Counted from the first letter of the stretch, positions 49,047-63,213 are shown. The stretch: 64,000 nt of DNA from Loxodes magnus (GCA_946699065.1 CAMPDV010000846.1:1-64000); one strand, 5' to 3'. The notes: generated from the letters alone by a model not told the origin. Program-made: numbers and translations.

Positions 49047-50426
49047 ATGCAAATAAATATGGAACCTGAACTGAGAAGAGAAACAGAAATTAACACAAAT
49101 GGGAGAACTTACCATTATCATTGTATTTTAAAGGGTGAACAATTTACGGTTCGTCTGGTCAAATTTTCTACAATTACATTCGAAAAGAAGTTTGACAAAA
49201 CTTTTTTGTTGGATAAAGATCCAAGTTGGATGGCCATAAAAGAACTGAGCACAGTGTATGACTTTCTTAGTCTCAATATTAATCAAACAAGTTTTAACCT
49301 TGTCGAAAACGAAGAAAGCATTACATTGGCAATAAGCTGGACACTGAATGAATATATTACATTGCATTTCAATGCAACTCTATCAAAAGAAACAGTAAAG
49401 CCTAATATTGTCGTTGAAGAATTAGGCATGAAATTTTTAAATTTATAACGCAAAGTTCAGAAAATTGAGAAATATTTTACATTTTATAGTCAGAATATGT
49501 TTTGCAGGAAAAATTGTAAAATTTACCAGGACGTTTTTACAGCAGGGGATGAGTCTGTATTGAGAAGAATTGGAGGAGGGGCATATGACGCAACTTCTTA
49601 TGGGACCAAAAATAAATGGAACTATACTACTATGATTAATTTTGGGGGAAATGAGAGTGATGGTAATGGAGCTGAGGTGAGTATACCTGAGGGATTTGAC
49701 TTGCTTTGGATTAGAGTGTTGAATGACAGATTTACTGATGTCTCAATTTACTTTTTAGATGGAGTTAAAGAAAAAATCGGCAGGTTTTACGCTGGGAATA
49801 GACATTTAAATGGAATATCCCCAAAAGGAACATCAGCAGATGGAGGATATGCCACTCATTTATGGATGCCAATCCCAGTCAAAAGAAATGGAAAAGTTGC
49901 GATGATCTCAAAAGTAAATACTACCTCAGGATTTTGGATATCAGGGATTGCCTTTGGATTGAACATTTGGAAGATTGCCTACAATCCTGCAGGTGCATAC
50001 TCATTGAACTTAAATGGTGGAAGTGGAGTGATAGCACATAATCTTTGGAACTAAGATCAATTAGCATATGTTGCTGTAAACACAGTTGGGGTGTTGTATG
50101 TTCCGGTAATCCCTTCTAAAAATAATAAGATGCTTTATTGGGTGAGCTATAATAACAGTTGGAATGATAATTGTTGTACCCAGGTGAGGGTAAACGACGT
50201 TGAAGTGGATGGTTTTTACGATGGATATGATAATCCAATTGCGAGACATCATAATGGAAAAATATATTCAAGGTATTTTGCAACAATTATAACAAAAGAA
50301 ATAATTCCAAATGATGCAACTTTCATCAAAGTTGAAATAGATATGTCTAAGCAGGTAACTAATGGATTTTATTTCAGAGAGTTTGGAACACATGATGAGC
50401 TAACTTTTGATTGTATCGAAATTTAA
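49047..50426 (+). CDS. Unrecognised 459-residue protein, nearly intact
   Basis: One frame of 460 codons from ATG 49047 (MQINMEPELRRETEINTNGR) to TAA 50424-50426. It is interrupted only by TAA at 49446-49448 (FLNL-TAA-RKVQ) and 50052-50054 (NLWN-TAA-DQLAY), which would be Gln in the ciliate code. Features: an N-terminal domain of about 130 residues with KFDKTFLLDKDPSWMAIKEL; a Gly/Asn/aromatic-rich middle (GGAYDATSYG, FGGNESDGNGAEV, LNLNGGSGVIAHN) with beta-sandwich-like alternation; and a C-terminal part KIYSRYFATIITKEI, then FYFREFGTHDELTFD. No signal peptide or membrane span. Most Trp are TGG. If TAA is always Gln, the next stop would be a TGA about 45 codons later. Family not recognised; a structural or carbohydrate-binding protein is conceivable but unsupported. 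It is the only open frame of block C. Confidence 0.6.
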
Positions 50427-51269
50427 AAACTATCAACTTAAATAATTATATCTAAACTATTTTAGTAATGGGGCCCATAAATAATAGTGACATATACTTT
50501 AGCATTTATATTTTATATTACGTAATTCTTTGTTTTATGTAGTTGATGATAATTAAAATGATATGTAAAAAAATAAAGTTGAACTCTGGAAAATATCTTT
50601 CCGTTCAAATTTTTAATTAAAACATATTTATGATCCAAATGCCGAAATTTATAGCGGCTTGCTTGAAAATGATCAGAATAAAAATTTTTCAAAGATGATA
50701 GAGTCTTATCAATTATTTATTTAAAGTGATATGAAATTCACTTAAATAATTAAATTTTATCCAAGTATATTATGCAGAATTTATTATATTATTAGTGCAT
50801 TATATATAAATATTCTCAAAATTAATCTAACTTCCTTGAATAGCAAAATGATTATATTATACGAAATATCAACTTTAATTCATCTCTTAAAAGTAGCATC
50901 AATATACTTTATATCTCATTTTATTGAAATAAAAAGATAGCAGTTGATATTTATATTTTGACTAGAAGTGTTAGTTTTCCTTTTAGAAATGTTCAGCTTT
51001 ATTAATTTTATAATTTAAGGAAATATAATATCTTTTTGCTGATATTTGAGCTTTTAAATTTATTTTATAATAAATGCTTTATTTTATTAATAAATGAGAT
51101 AGAACATTTATTTATTTTAAGGTAAGATTATATTATAAAATGCTATTAAAATTATTCTATAGCATAAAGCTAGCAAATTACTAAATGCAATCTAAAAAAT
51201 CATTACACTCATAAAATAGTAAACTTTAAAGGTTAAAATACCTTATAATTTATCCCTATAAAAGATAGT
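50427..51269. other. A+T-rich spacer, no gene recognised
   Basis: Copy of 4855-5701 with many small indels. Confidence 0.5.
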
Positions 51270-54200
51270 TCAATAACCCTAATATTTAAATACTTCCACT
51301 TACATTACTATTTTCTTTCTTGTCAAATTTTATTAAATCATCATCTTTATCCACTTAAGCATTTTATTCATGTCAGCTCTTATAGTAATATTTTCTTTCT
51401 ATTTAATATTTACATCTATAAAATCCTAAATTTGCTATTTTTCCTGCTTCTTCTTAACAAGTTCAGATAAGTCAATTTACGCATGATCTAGAAATAGAAG
51501 GAAATTCATTTTTTTTTTAGGGAAATGGATAGTCAATATACTATCTATACGAATTTGAGTACTGATGCCTATAAATAAATTTGCTCTAGCTACTATTTAA
51601 TTTAAAATAATTTAAAGTTACATTTAAAAAATAAAGCTAAGCATTTATTTTCTAGCTTATTAAACTTAATTTTTAAATAGCAGATTAGATTTAATATAAA
51701 TCTTTAGTTTAAAGTTATGAATATTAATGCTATTTTATCTTTAAAAGTCTATTATTATATTTCATAATTTATGTCTTTTTAAGTTAGTCAATAACTCATT
51801 TTATATATTCTCTTATATATTTTACCTGACTAATTATGATAAAAAATCTAATTCATTATACTTTTTTAACTAGCATACATTTGATAGAACAACTATATCT
51901 AAGATATTCTAAAGCTTACTACTAATAAAGTGACAAATATATTTATGAGATTAAATGAGTAGCATACTTAATAAATGCTTAATAGCTTTAAATTAATTTC
52001 TAGATGGTAAAATGCTAATTAAATAAGGGTTAAGTAGGCTCAAATTATTTTTACTTGAGCTTGTATATAAAAATTTTTTGGTGGCTTTATTTTATAAATT
52101 TATACCTTGCTTAGATTTATTTTTCTATTTAAGTTTTCTTAGAAAATATTTAAGTTTTAAAATTAGAAGGTGAATTAAAATTGCTTGGTGTATTAGAAGA
52201 ACTGAATTAATAACAGGCCTAATGGAGATTAGAGGCCAAGGAAGTTCCAATCGAGTTTATTTTCAAAGGTATGAATGAACTTAACTGCATTATCTTGCTT
52301 TGTACTCAGTCTTTTTCAGTCTTATCTTGATGGATTAGGTGCCAGACGCAATGTAGGATTTTTACAAAAATTTATGAATTGATAAAATATCTTGATTGCT
52401 ATCATTTAATTCATAACTGTATTCTTTTTAAATATAAAGCAAAACCTTCCTAATTCCAAAAAGAAGTGCTTTAAGGAAATTTCAAGCAAATAATTTCAAC
52501 TAGCAAGATAAAAATTACTTAAAGTGACTATGAGAGTCTAATTAAAAAGCTAAATTTTGTCTTTTGCATAAATTAAATTATCTGAATCTTAAGTTATATT
52601 CGTTGCATCTATAACCTAATTCATATATTTATTCCTTTAATTATACTAGTATATTTTTTTATAATCTTAATTACCTTTAGCTATTTCATATTGATCATTA
52701 AGATCACGACAACGTTTTCTTATTTCTAATTTTCCAACTTAAATCAGAATCTCTAACAACACTATCTTTAAACGCTATAAATATTAAATAGCTGATTACA
52801 GATATTCCTGTTTATGTAAATAGATTACGAACAATAATTTTACACTTTAAGTTAAATAAATTTATATGATTCATGCTTCTTTTAGAATCAGTCAGATTCT
52901 CACTGATCATTATAAAACTCTATAAGATATATAAATTAAGGGTTTTTCTTATTTGATTCTTCACTCAAATTGCGTTAATTATAGAAGAATCTTAAGCCTT
53001 TTTATTGCTATTCTTCTCTATCTTAACTAAAAGATATTCCCTTAGTAGATCTTACAAACTAATAACTTAACTAACTACTTATTCTAAAGTTAATAACTAA
53101 AGCTCTATTTCATTTATTATTATTATATATCTATTAGACTAAAAGCAAACCCATCTTCTCTAATATTTTAAATATGATTTTTATAATTTAAATACTGCAA
53201 CTTGATGTTCTTATAAACTTAGCCTTTTTATATAAAGCAAAGCTTAATAGCTATATTTATACCCTTTTTATAATAAAATAAGCAAATGGTAACTTAACCT
53301 TTTTATATACTTTATAGTAAGTTATTCTTAACCAAAATATGCAAATTAGAGTGTAGATATTTTACAAGATTAATAGCTTAGATTCCTGCTGTTTATTTTA
53401 TATTAGTTTAGTTACAAGAATCTAGATAATACACATATAGACCCTTTATTATATTTAAACTAGATTTATCCTGCACTTTGTAAATTAACTCTAGAACCTC
53501 AATTAATATAGTTTTAAATAGCAATTTAAAAAGAAATATCAAGGAATATTTTATAATACATTTATTCCTTTTGTCAGATTAACTAGGAAGTATTTATTAT
53601 AAAATATAGTTATACATATCAAGCTTATATTTCTCATTTTTAATATTTTAGTTTTTTTATTTACTCTAGTTGCCTTATTATAGCTACACTTTATGATTGC
53701 TTAAGATAAGGATTAAATTATTTATTTAATACCTATTGAAGTAAAATTTGTATCTACTGTTGATAGAAGCTATTTTTAAAGTTAATTTTAGACTTGATAT
53801 AACTTAAATTTGCTTCCTTTTAGATTCTTAATTTTAAGCTTCTAATTCTATATAAATGAATCTAATAAACCTTTTCCCTAGTTCTTATATATTACCATTT
53901 AATGCTTTTATTACTTATGACTTGCTAGTATAAGAGATCCTGATCTTAATAATTTTGATTCTATTCCTTTATCTTTATTTTTCATTTAGGAACTAAGATC
54001 TACATTTTTAGCCAAGGGAGTTTCTTTTCTTAGCAATATTTTTCATATTTCTAGGAATCTTAAATTTAGTTTCAGAGTCTGAGATTTTAAACTAAGTTTC
54101 TTGAATTTCTAGACTCTAGAGCCACTAAAAAGTTTAACCTTTAAGGTAAGAAAATTAATATTTAGCATATCTATGATTTTACTCTAATTAGCTTGAGTCT

Positions 54201-57155
54201 TTAAGACCAACATAATTATTTTAACATTTATCAGGAATAGACTAAAGGACTGACTCTGATTTACTACTAAAAGCAATTAAAATAAACCTGATAATAGCAG
54301 AGTATTAGGTCTAGTAATTCCTATATTGAAGGTATCGAAAAAGCAGATAAATTATCTGACTGACATAGGAAAATAAAATAATGATATATAGCTAATAATT
54401 AAAAAAGATTCTTTAAACAATGATATTTATATAAGTATCTAGTAGTATAAGCTACTATTATTAGATATCATTAAATTACTATTTTAGTTAGAAATATATA
54501 CACAAATATCTAAGTTCTACTATCATCATTTACCTATTTCAAAAAACAACTAATATAAGAAGCAACATTAACAGCAAATAGTAAGAAGTACCCAAGTAAA
54601 ATTCAAGTTGATATGACGGTTCTGGAAGTATAGCTATTGACAAGAGTAAAATAATAGTAACTGGCATGGCAATAATTAATCTTTTAATAAATAGCATAAA
54701 CTTAAGGATAAGTTATACTTATCATTTTAATATAGCTTGATAATATCTTATCTTATGAAGACTAAATTATTAATTAAATGGATAAATAGTTTATCTTGTT
54801 AGACTTATCACAAACAAAGAAATTTAAAATCTTTTTTAACTTTCTGGAAAAAATAAATAAGAACTTATTTTAGTCTCAGCTTGTCAGTGGTATTTTTATA
54901 TTTCACCAAGTCATCTCACATTTCATATGAGATCTTGATATCTATATTGCTAAAAGAATTGCTATGTGAAGTATTATATTTGAAGTATCTTCTAAGTAAA
55001 CTTACAATAGAAATTAACCTTCACATATAATTAGTGAGATCTTCTTTAGATCCTGCTAGCTAGTAAGTTAATCATAGTTATATTAATATCAATAAATTTA
55101 AATAAAATACCATAATATACTAAACCTAAGCTAACCATACATGTCTCTATCATAATCTAAACCTGAATATAAAGAAAATGATAGTAACTAGAACTAATAT
55201 TTAATCTAAAGATTTAAGAACAAAGACACTCTATTTTTTATATTAAGCTTAATAAAATATTCTCTTGTAATAAATAGATATCTACTTAGTATATTATCTA
55301 GCTAATATTCATACTATTAAGAATAATTATAACCAATCTTGCTAGAAAAATAGCTTTAAAGTATAAAAATCAGGTGAAATACATTTGATGCTTATAAGAT
55401 ATGTAAAAGGGGCTTAATTATCATTTATTGAAATTAATTAAAGTTTGCATTTCTACTTAGGAAATTAGCAAAAGAAATATAAGAATAACTTTAGACAACA
55501 AATTTGTATTTAGTAGAATATGATTCATATTAAGATTTTGCTTATTTTTATATATTTTATAAGATAATTTGGCAATATTTTATTTGCAATAATGTCAGGC
55601 TAAAAGTTTCTTGCTAATAGAGAGTATTCAAATCATTTTCATAAGCAATACGAGTTATCTTTACCAATATTTTTATGGGTTTACAATGAAGATTTTGATA
55701 TAATTTACTAAAATTACTCTGTTTAAATACTTTTTTTAATTAATTTCTAAAATGTTTGTGTCACTTAAGCATATAAATAGCTCGAAATTAATACTTAAAA
55801 ATAAAAAATTAATTAAAATCTCTTAATAATCATTTCAAACACTAAGCATTATCAATATCTCTTATTTGGTAATATGCCTCACTTATACTCTATTCATATA
55901 ATGCTCAGCTTATTTATCTAAATATTCTTTCCCTTACTCGAAATTTAACTAATATATTTTTTAATAGCCTCACCATGTATCAACTTTTCTATTTCTTAGA
56001 GCTACTGGTCGTTAAAATTTGACTAATTATGATATTTCTTTATCTCTCTCTTAGCCATTCTTTTAATACTCATTGAAGGTAAAATATCATTTTTTATATC
56101 TGTTGCTTATTATTCAGGCTTATGAATCAACTCAAAATACTATTTACCTTCTATATCCTATTTACAGTAATACTTAGATACTAGTAATATTCACTTAGCT
56201 TTTATAAGCTAAATGGCATCACTCTCTAAGATAAAAGTTACTAGCATACTTTAATATAATGTAAACGTTTAATAATTAAATTACCTTTAATTTATAGTTC
56301 ATATTTAGCATATAGCTAGCAAGGAATTTTTAATAAGTTATTAATTTAATTAAACCTTCACTGAAATTTAAACTTTAGGTATTTTATAATTAAAAATGTG
56401 GAAGAAAGATACAGATGAATGTCAGCAACGCATATCTATAAGAAAAAATTAGGAGAATTTGGAGTTGGAGGGTAAGAAAAAGAAGCTTTTCTTGGGTAAA
56501 TAAGGGTAAACGTGTTCGTTATGGATGAGTTACTAGGAGAAAGGATCCTAGCAAAAGCTTAAAAGCAAAGAGGAATAGAAAAGCTTTGAGGGTACTGATA
56601 CTTAAAACTTCTAGCATTTAAAGATGCGATAAATTTGCGATGATTACTATGCTGCTGATGGAACAGTCTATACTGAAAGATTTAAAGATTCAGATCAGTC
56701 TTTTATAGAAATTTGGAGATTCTAAATCAAAACATGAATAAGCAAAGCTAAATTCAGAGATTCATCAAAAAGTATTCAGATTCCACTCCTAACGAAAGAA
56801 ACAATCAAAGCTAGTCTAGTTTGAGTAGCTCTCAAGAATTTAATTAAAAAAAGCAAGCCAGAAAAGTTTAAGCACTATAATAATAAAAATAAAGAAAATT
56901 AGAAGCAAAAGTTGGTAATATAAGCTAGATAGAAATGGAATAATAAGAAGCATAAGATTTAAAAAAGTTTATGACTTCATAATGGACTTTTCCTTGCACA
57001 AAAAAGCCGAAAAAGAAAAATTTAACAGATTTGAGAAACATACCTAAGAAATAAGTTTTGGCAAAAGATAGTTTTGTTCCCCTAGAATAAGAGAATGAAA
57101 GAATTAGGCAAGCAAATAGCACTACATCTTTATAAAATTAAAGCTCGTTTTCCTG
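50656..57155 (+). repeat. Duplicated block A, copy 3
   Basis: Copy of 5082-11598. Followed by the 125-bp joint also seen in copy 2 and then block B copy 3. Confidence 0.85.
51270..56073 (-). CDS. Very long putative membrane protein, block A copy 3
   Basis: Counterpart of 5702-10508, start ATG 56073 (MSIKRMAKREIKKYHNQSNF), proposed TGA 51270-51272. Several one- and two-base differences from copies 1 and 2 (for example near 53415 and 53990) mean that not all copies can be intact. No family recognised. Confidence 0.35.
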
Positions 57156-57330
57156 TCTAAGTTCTATTAGTGAAGTTAGCACTTCAATATCTCCGTCGAG
57201 TTAAGAATGATTTTCTAGTGGTAGAACATTCTCTAATTTATTGCTTCAAAATAATGAAGAAGAAAAAGAGTAAGAAGCTTCGGAAAGGCTGGCGCTCTAC
57301 CGACTGAGCTGGCTTATTTAATATATCTTA
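56396..57330 (+). CDS. Myb/SANT-like gene fused into the tRNA-Lys remnant, copy 3
   Basis: Starts MWKKDTDECQQRISIRKNQE; the Myb-like stretch reads GKQGQTCSLWMSYQEKGSQQ. A short deletion near 56708 (tataga-aattt) shifts the frame against copies 1 and 2. The joint into the truncated tRNA-Lys is identical to copy 2, so copies 2 and 3 share one rearrangement. Confidence 0.3.
57284..57319 (-). pseudogene. Truncated tRNA-Lys-like 5' half, copy 3
   Basis: Same breakpoint as copy 2; the D loop is as in the complete copy at 20752-20823. Confidence 0.75.
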
Positions 57331-57374
57331 TATTTATTAAATATTATCATTATAACAAATTAAAATAATAAAAA

Positions 57375-57447
57375 TGGAGAACACGGGTATCGATCCCGTT
57401 GCCTCTCGCATGCAAAGCGAGCGGTCTTGCATTTGAGCTAGTTCCCC
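57375..57447 (-). tRNA. tRNA-Ala(TGC)-like gene, copy 3
   Basis: Identical in its arms to copy 1, including the damaged D stem. Confidence 0.65.
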
Positions 57448-57772
57448 TTGATAAATATAGATTTGGTTTTCTTAAATACATAAAAGAGGGATTATAATTA
57501 GTATTATAGATTAATAAAGGATTATAATTTATTTATTTAGCTATATTTTAATTATTTATTATGAGTTTTAAAATAGTTTCATTATTTGCTTAATAGCTAT
57601 ATTGCTATGTAATTGTAAAATCTATATTATGATTGTGGTGCTCTAAGATAATATAATGGTTTCATTATTTTTATTATTATACTTTTTATTATTTGAATGA
57701 ACTGCAATGTTTATAATTAAATATTTAGCTTTTAATTAAGCTTTTATTTTATTTTTATTCAAATTCATTTAA

Positions 57773-58405
57773 TCAATCTTTTCAATTTTTATAAGCATCA
57801 GCAATCATTTTTCCTTCATTATGTATTATTGAGTCATAAGTTCCAAAATATTTTTATAATTAAGTTTTATATAAATTAATTCATTTGAGCATCTGCTTAT
57901 AAATCATATTTTATAATTAACAAATTTAGAATCACTATTTAATCTCAAAAATACTACAAAATATCTTCAAATTTTCTATGCACCTACCTCCATTCAAGTA
58001 TAACTGCAACCAAATTATCACAGATATTCATTTTAATACAATTCTTTTCCATTTCGCATTATAAACTTTAACTTATTACTACAGTCTCTTATAAGTTGAG
58101 AACAACCTAACAACTTTACTTTTTAACCAAAATTCAGATTTATACTAAGTAAACTGTCAGTTCTGTTTAATTACATTTTTCACTATTTTAAATTAAAAGA
58201 CTTAATTGCTAGAAAGTAACTGGATTGCTTTTTTCTTAATATATATCTAATATGCTGATAAACCTTTTACATTTAAAATGTTCTAGTGTTTGCTATTTAA
58301 CGCGAGTATTAGAATCTGATCTTCTTTAGCAATCTAGAATTGCCTGAAGGAACATTTTTACTCTCTGCTGGAATTCCTTAGAAAATAAATCAATTAAGAA
58401 GGCAT
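57773..58405 (-). CDS. Possible small gene of unknown function, block B copy 3
   Basis: 633 bases from ATG 58405 to TGA 57773, as in the other copies. Coding status uncertain. Confidence 0.25.
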
Positions 58406-58783
58406 TAGTTCTTGAATGTAAAGTCTTAGTACTAGTTTACTCTGCCCTAATTTATTGGCTTTTCCTATATTAAAATTGATAAAAATTAGAATAAACACTA
58501 TATTCTACTATTCTGATCCTTGTCTTTCTAAAATAAAAGCTAAATAATGTTTCTAATAGTTGTTATGTTTCTGTATAGCTTACTTAGATAATGAATATGC
58601 AAATATAAAAAAGAAAAGGTAAATTTAAAAGTTTGATTATAAATAAATATGGAAATGATAATAATAAGAAATAAAGATTTATAAGAATAATATTTTAAAC
58701 CATGTAATAATGCTATCCTATTATTTTATTTAGTTATATCATTTAATTATTAAATATTAAGTCTATCAATTCTTTTTAAGTCT

Positions 58784-61036
58784 TCAACTAAAGTCTTCCT
58801 ATTCTAAATCCATTTCTTCTAATTTGTTTAACTTAATAAAAATGCTATATTCAATTATTATTTTTTTAAATTTTTGGCTTAACTTAACGATATATTCTTC
58901 TTTTATTTTAGAACAACCAGATAAATTTAATTTTTTTAAACTATTCCAAATTGAATATTAAAATCCTTATTCATCTTATAAAGGAAACGCTTCTTAGTTT
59001 ATTTCTCTATTATAACTTAAGTCTAAGTAATCAAGCTAGTTACAGTTTTTTATTATTTAAATAACATCTTCGTTACTTAAATTGCAATAACTAAATTCTA
59101 ATTTTTTTATAGTAGGTATTTTTACTATTTCACTAACTAAATTTTTCTGGTTTATTTCACAAAATTAAAGTTTAATACTTTGTATTTATTAGCAATAAGT
59201 ATTTAATATCTTGAAAGTATCTTTTTATAATCCTTGCATTTAATTTAGTTAAATTTCTTTTAATTTCTAGCAACTTTGTAATATAAAATTAATAGTTTAA
59301 GACTTAGGTTTATTTAATTATAAATATTAAATGTTCTTATTATAAATTCCTATTTAATGAAATGTCTAATCTTAAATATTATCTTAATTTTCAAGATACA
59401 ATTTCTTTAAATTAGGAGAGTGTATCAGGATTAGTTATAAAATGACATCTCTTAAATTATTACAACTCTAAATGCTAACATCCACAAGTTAAAGTAACTT
59501 TTTAATTTAAGAGCTTTAATCTTATTCTACTTCTTAAATTCACTAAGCTAAGCTGGATTACTTTAAATGTTAATCATCTATAGCAGTGACTCTATGAAAT
59601 TATATTAATACTAAGAAGGGAGAGTTATATAGTACTAACTTGATAAATTGATTACTTATTTATACAGGTCCAGATAAGGATAATTACTATAACTTAAATT
59701 ATTCCTAAATCTAGAAGTTAATATTACTCATTAGCTGCTATTCTTTTTCTTATATTTATACATTTTCTTATTCATTCTCTTAAATTTCTCAATTGAAAAA
59801 GATGAGACTTTTCAAATTTTTAGATCTACAAACTAAAAGGATAAACCAATAAGAATTATAAAATTTTAGATTACTAATCCTAATAGTTTATAAACTGTTT
59901 TGCCTATAAAAGAATTCTTAAGCTTCTTACACTGAAGTATCTTTACATTCTATATCTAAATTTTATAGTTAAGAACCCCCGAATTTATTTAATCATCTGT
60001 TTAATATTTCAAGTTTTATAAATGGAATAGTAATTAGATTAGGACAAAATTCTATTATACTTTATATATCAAAGGTATACTAAATGCTAATATCTTGTAG
60101 ATTTTATCCCTTTAATTATAGAAAACTCTTTATCTTTTCATTTTCTAATTTAGTACTTACTAATTCTAGACTTTTCAAATTCAAGTTTTAGCAATAATCT
60201 AGCAAGAATTATCCTGTTAATTATTCTGTGTTATATAAGTAAATTAATTCTAGCTTAGGTAATTATTGTAAAAACCATAAAGATTAATCATTTAAATCTC
60301 CATTAATTCTTAGGTATCTTAGCTAGCTAAAATGAGAAATAGTAAAGCATAAGTTATTATTTAAGTTTATCTCTCTTAAATTCAAATCTTTAATTTATAG
60401 TTATTAATTGTTTCTTAAGCCTTTCAGTCTTTAATAGATACTAACTAGTAATATATCAGAAATCTAATTTTTCAATCTTTCAGGAAATTTATAAGTGTTT
60501 ATTGTTAAAGTCTCTACATCAGATTTAGATACTTACTTTAATGTTCATTTAACTTAGCTTTTGGTAATTTACTTATCTTCTTAATAACTACCAATATCTA
60601 GAGACCTATAAAAGTACCTATATTAGTTAAAATATCTATTGGCTTATTGCAGAATAGCAATGTCTTTACTTTCTAAGAACTAAATAATGTAGTTTATAAT
60701 ATTTTAATTCATCCAAACTTTTTATATTTAGCTCTCTTTCACTTTTTACTTTTATACTTGAAGCTCTATTTTATTTATCCCAATAGTAACTTCTTAGTTT
60801 CCCAGTGTATTTAGTTACTGATTGAAATCTTAGTTTATATCTTGCTTCAATTCTGTTCTTTGATGTTCTACTTAAAAATTCTTTTGAAGCTTTGCTTCTT
60901 CGTTTCGTCCTAATCCTTTATCCTTCTAAGGTTGAGATAAAGACGTAGCCTAGTTTTACTGATGTTCAGTTCGATATATCTAGGTTTATTGCTTCTAGCT
61001 GGTTAGGTTTTTGTTATTAACACAACAAGATCCCAT
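58784..61036 (-). CDS. F-box-like leucine-rich-repeat protein with MGSCC N-terminus, copy 3
   Basis: 751 codons from ATG 61036 (MGSCCVNNKNLTSQKQQTQI) to TGA 58784-58786, the same length as copy 1. The dual-acylation N-terminus, F-box-like segment and LRR series are all kept, with scattered substitutions. LQLVDVSIQSCNNLRDD shows the repeat more cleanly than copy 1, where the Asp is Ser. Confidence 0.7.
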
Positions 61037-61406
61037 TTTATATAGTAAAAGGTAGTGTGGTTGAAATAAGGTATTTACATTGTAATTAGATAATTCTAAA
61101 GAGAATTGTAGAGTAAATTCTAAAGTAAAGTATAGTTATAAAGACACTAATACTTTATATTTAACTATTACTAAATCAGTTACTTCTATTCTTCTTAATT
61201 AACTACTATATACATCTCTACTTTATACTCTTACCTATATCTACTTACTATCTATTTCTCTACTTTAGATACTATTAAGTTACCCACCTACCTTTATTCT
61301 ATTCCTATCTACCCTTTACTTCAAAATCCCTTACTAACTTATTCCCATCTAATTACTACCTTTTACTGTCTCTTCGCTATCCTTCCTTAAGAGACCAATC
61401 TATCAT
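61037..61406. promoter_or_regulatory. Divergent G-poor spacer, copy 3
   Basis: Almost identical to 24542-24911 and 41553-41922. Regulatory role inferred from position only. Confidence 0.35.
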
Positions 61407-62171
61407 ATGAAATGTTGCCTTAGAATAGAGTTACATGATAACAGCTTTTAGACTAAGAAATATAGTTAAGATTAGGAATAAAAATTAGCTTTATTTAGAC
61501 CTTTTAGAAGAATAGACTGGATGTGATAAATGCTTCCTTTAAAGGCTCTAAGAGAATTATGACAAACTCAATCTCTGAAGACAGGAAGAAAGTTAAGCTT
61601 TTACTTTATCAGCTTAAAGTTTGCTATTTAGTCTTAGAGAATCAATTCTAGTGCTGAAGCTAAACCAATTTAAAATTTTATCGATGATGCTAAGACTTTC
61701 GATTATAAAAAAAGAGTGAATTAGAACATCAAAAGCAGAGAAGAAGTTCAAGTAAATATAAAAAGTCAAATAAAATAAGCTAAAAGCAAATCTATAAAGT
61801 TAAACTTCTTTCTTATCCATAATAATGCTATATAATCATCATATATCAAGCTCAAATTCAATGATATTGTGCCTATGCAAATTAGAACTCTTTAAATAGA
61901 AACTAAACAAGAAACTAGAAAGAATGTTTAATCTTAGTAAAAACTTAATAGTAAAGACATAAAATGGTAAATTTATTATTTGCTATATATAGATAAATAA
62001 AACTTGCTGATGAAATATTAGAGATATAACTTCGTAAAAAATGATTGCGATACAGAATGTAAAGTATTATGTTAGCTATGTCTAAAACGAAGAAATTGAA
62101 GAGATATAGTAGTTTAATTAAATGGCTATACCTAAGTTGGCTTACCACTTTATTTATTATTATTTAATTGA
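61407..62171 (+). CDS. Unrecognised ORF MKCCLRIE, block B copy 3
   Basis: Same 765-base length as copy 1, ending at TGA 62169-62171. Function unknown. Confidence 0.35.
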
Positions 62172-62199
62172 AAAAAAACAACAATTTAGTCTACATACT

Positions 62200-63213
62200 C
62201 ATTGGCTTCATCACTTAAGGCAACTCGACATTGTCCAACTAAAGCGCTTGAATCGGTTCTCTTCCATTTATTATATCCTTTCTCTCCTCATTATGTACCA
62301 CACGAATTATTGATTCTCAAGTAGTCTTGTCCATTTCAGTACCATAACTAACAAGATTTACAACATGGTTAAGATGAGCATTATCCATTATAAAAGTCTC
62401 AAGAATAAAATGACCTATTTAAAATATCAACTGCAACTAAGACAATATGTCCATTTACTGCATTTTTCAAAGCAGCTTCATTAGAGAGAACTTCTAAAAA
62501 GTTTGCTATTCCGATAATAGTCTTGGATGAATCATATTTGCAGCTTCCATCTTAACCAGTATATGGATAATCTTGTTCAATCTCTTCACTATTCTATTGC
62601 CAATATTGGAAGGCATAGTCCATCCATCCACCATTGCATCCTTGGTTGCAAAATGAATTAGAACAGTCAATTAGTTCTTATTCAGAGAAGGATACCAATT
62701 TCCCAGTCTTTTGGAAGTAAGCTCCTTCCCAACTTCTACAACACTGAAAGCACAGCAGCTTTTGAATTGGTTTTAATCTTTGACAGATGTTAAAGCTCCC
62801 TTCTATTCCCAATCAAGAGAATCAGCAACATTTTATTCATATTAATATATTTAGTTCTATGCCCTGTTTAAGTATCCTTGTATCCTAAGCAAGACTTTCA
62901 GAATTCTTCGTTAGTCAAATCAGCGAAGTAGCTAACTGCGAACTTTTTAATAAATTTCATCTAGTTCTAGACTTTAATCCAGTAATAGTTGTCATGGAAA
63001 ATATTGTAGCTTTGCTATATCTCTTAGAAAGAACTAAAAGTCTTGTTGGATTCTTATCGAAGGCTTGGAATTAAATCTATGATTCTTCAGCACTTTCTTG
63101 AAACTAAAATTTTCCCATCAAAGCTCTTCCGTTATTTGGTGTTGAAACATCACTAAAGCGACTAAACTGTTTAGGAAAGGCAATAATTTACTAATTAGCT
63201 TGGTAGAAGGCAT
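62200..63213 (-). pseudogene. Papain-family cysteine peptidase pseudogene, block B copy 3
   Basis: ATG 63213 with the same signal peptide as copy 1. Shares most frame breaks with copy 1, such as the base missing after the FDK codons. One more substitution changes the GGWMDSAF region to GGWMDYAF. Confidence 0.8.

Larger units (their letters stand above)
47265..50655 (+). repeat. Duplicated block C, copy 2
   Basis: Copy of 1694-5081, directly followed by block A copy 3 as in copy 1. It lacks the recombinase and most of the exonuclease. Confidence 0.8.

Noticed and set aside
49128..49367. Minus-strand ORF of 79 residues
   Set aside because: Antisense of the intact 49047-50426 frame.
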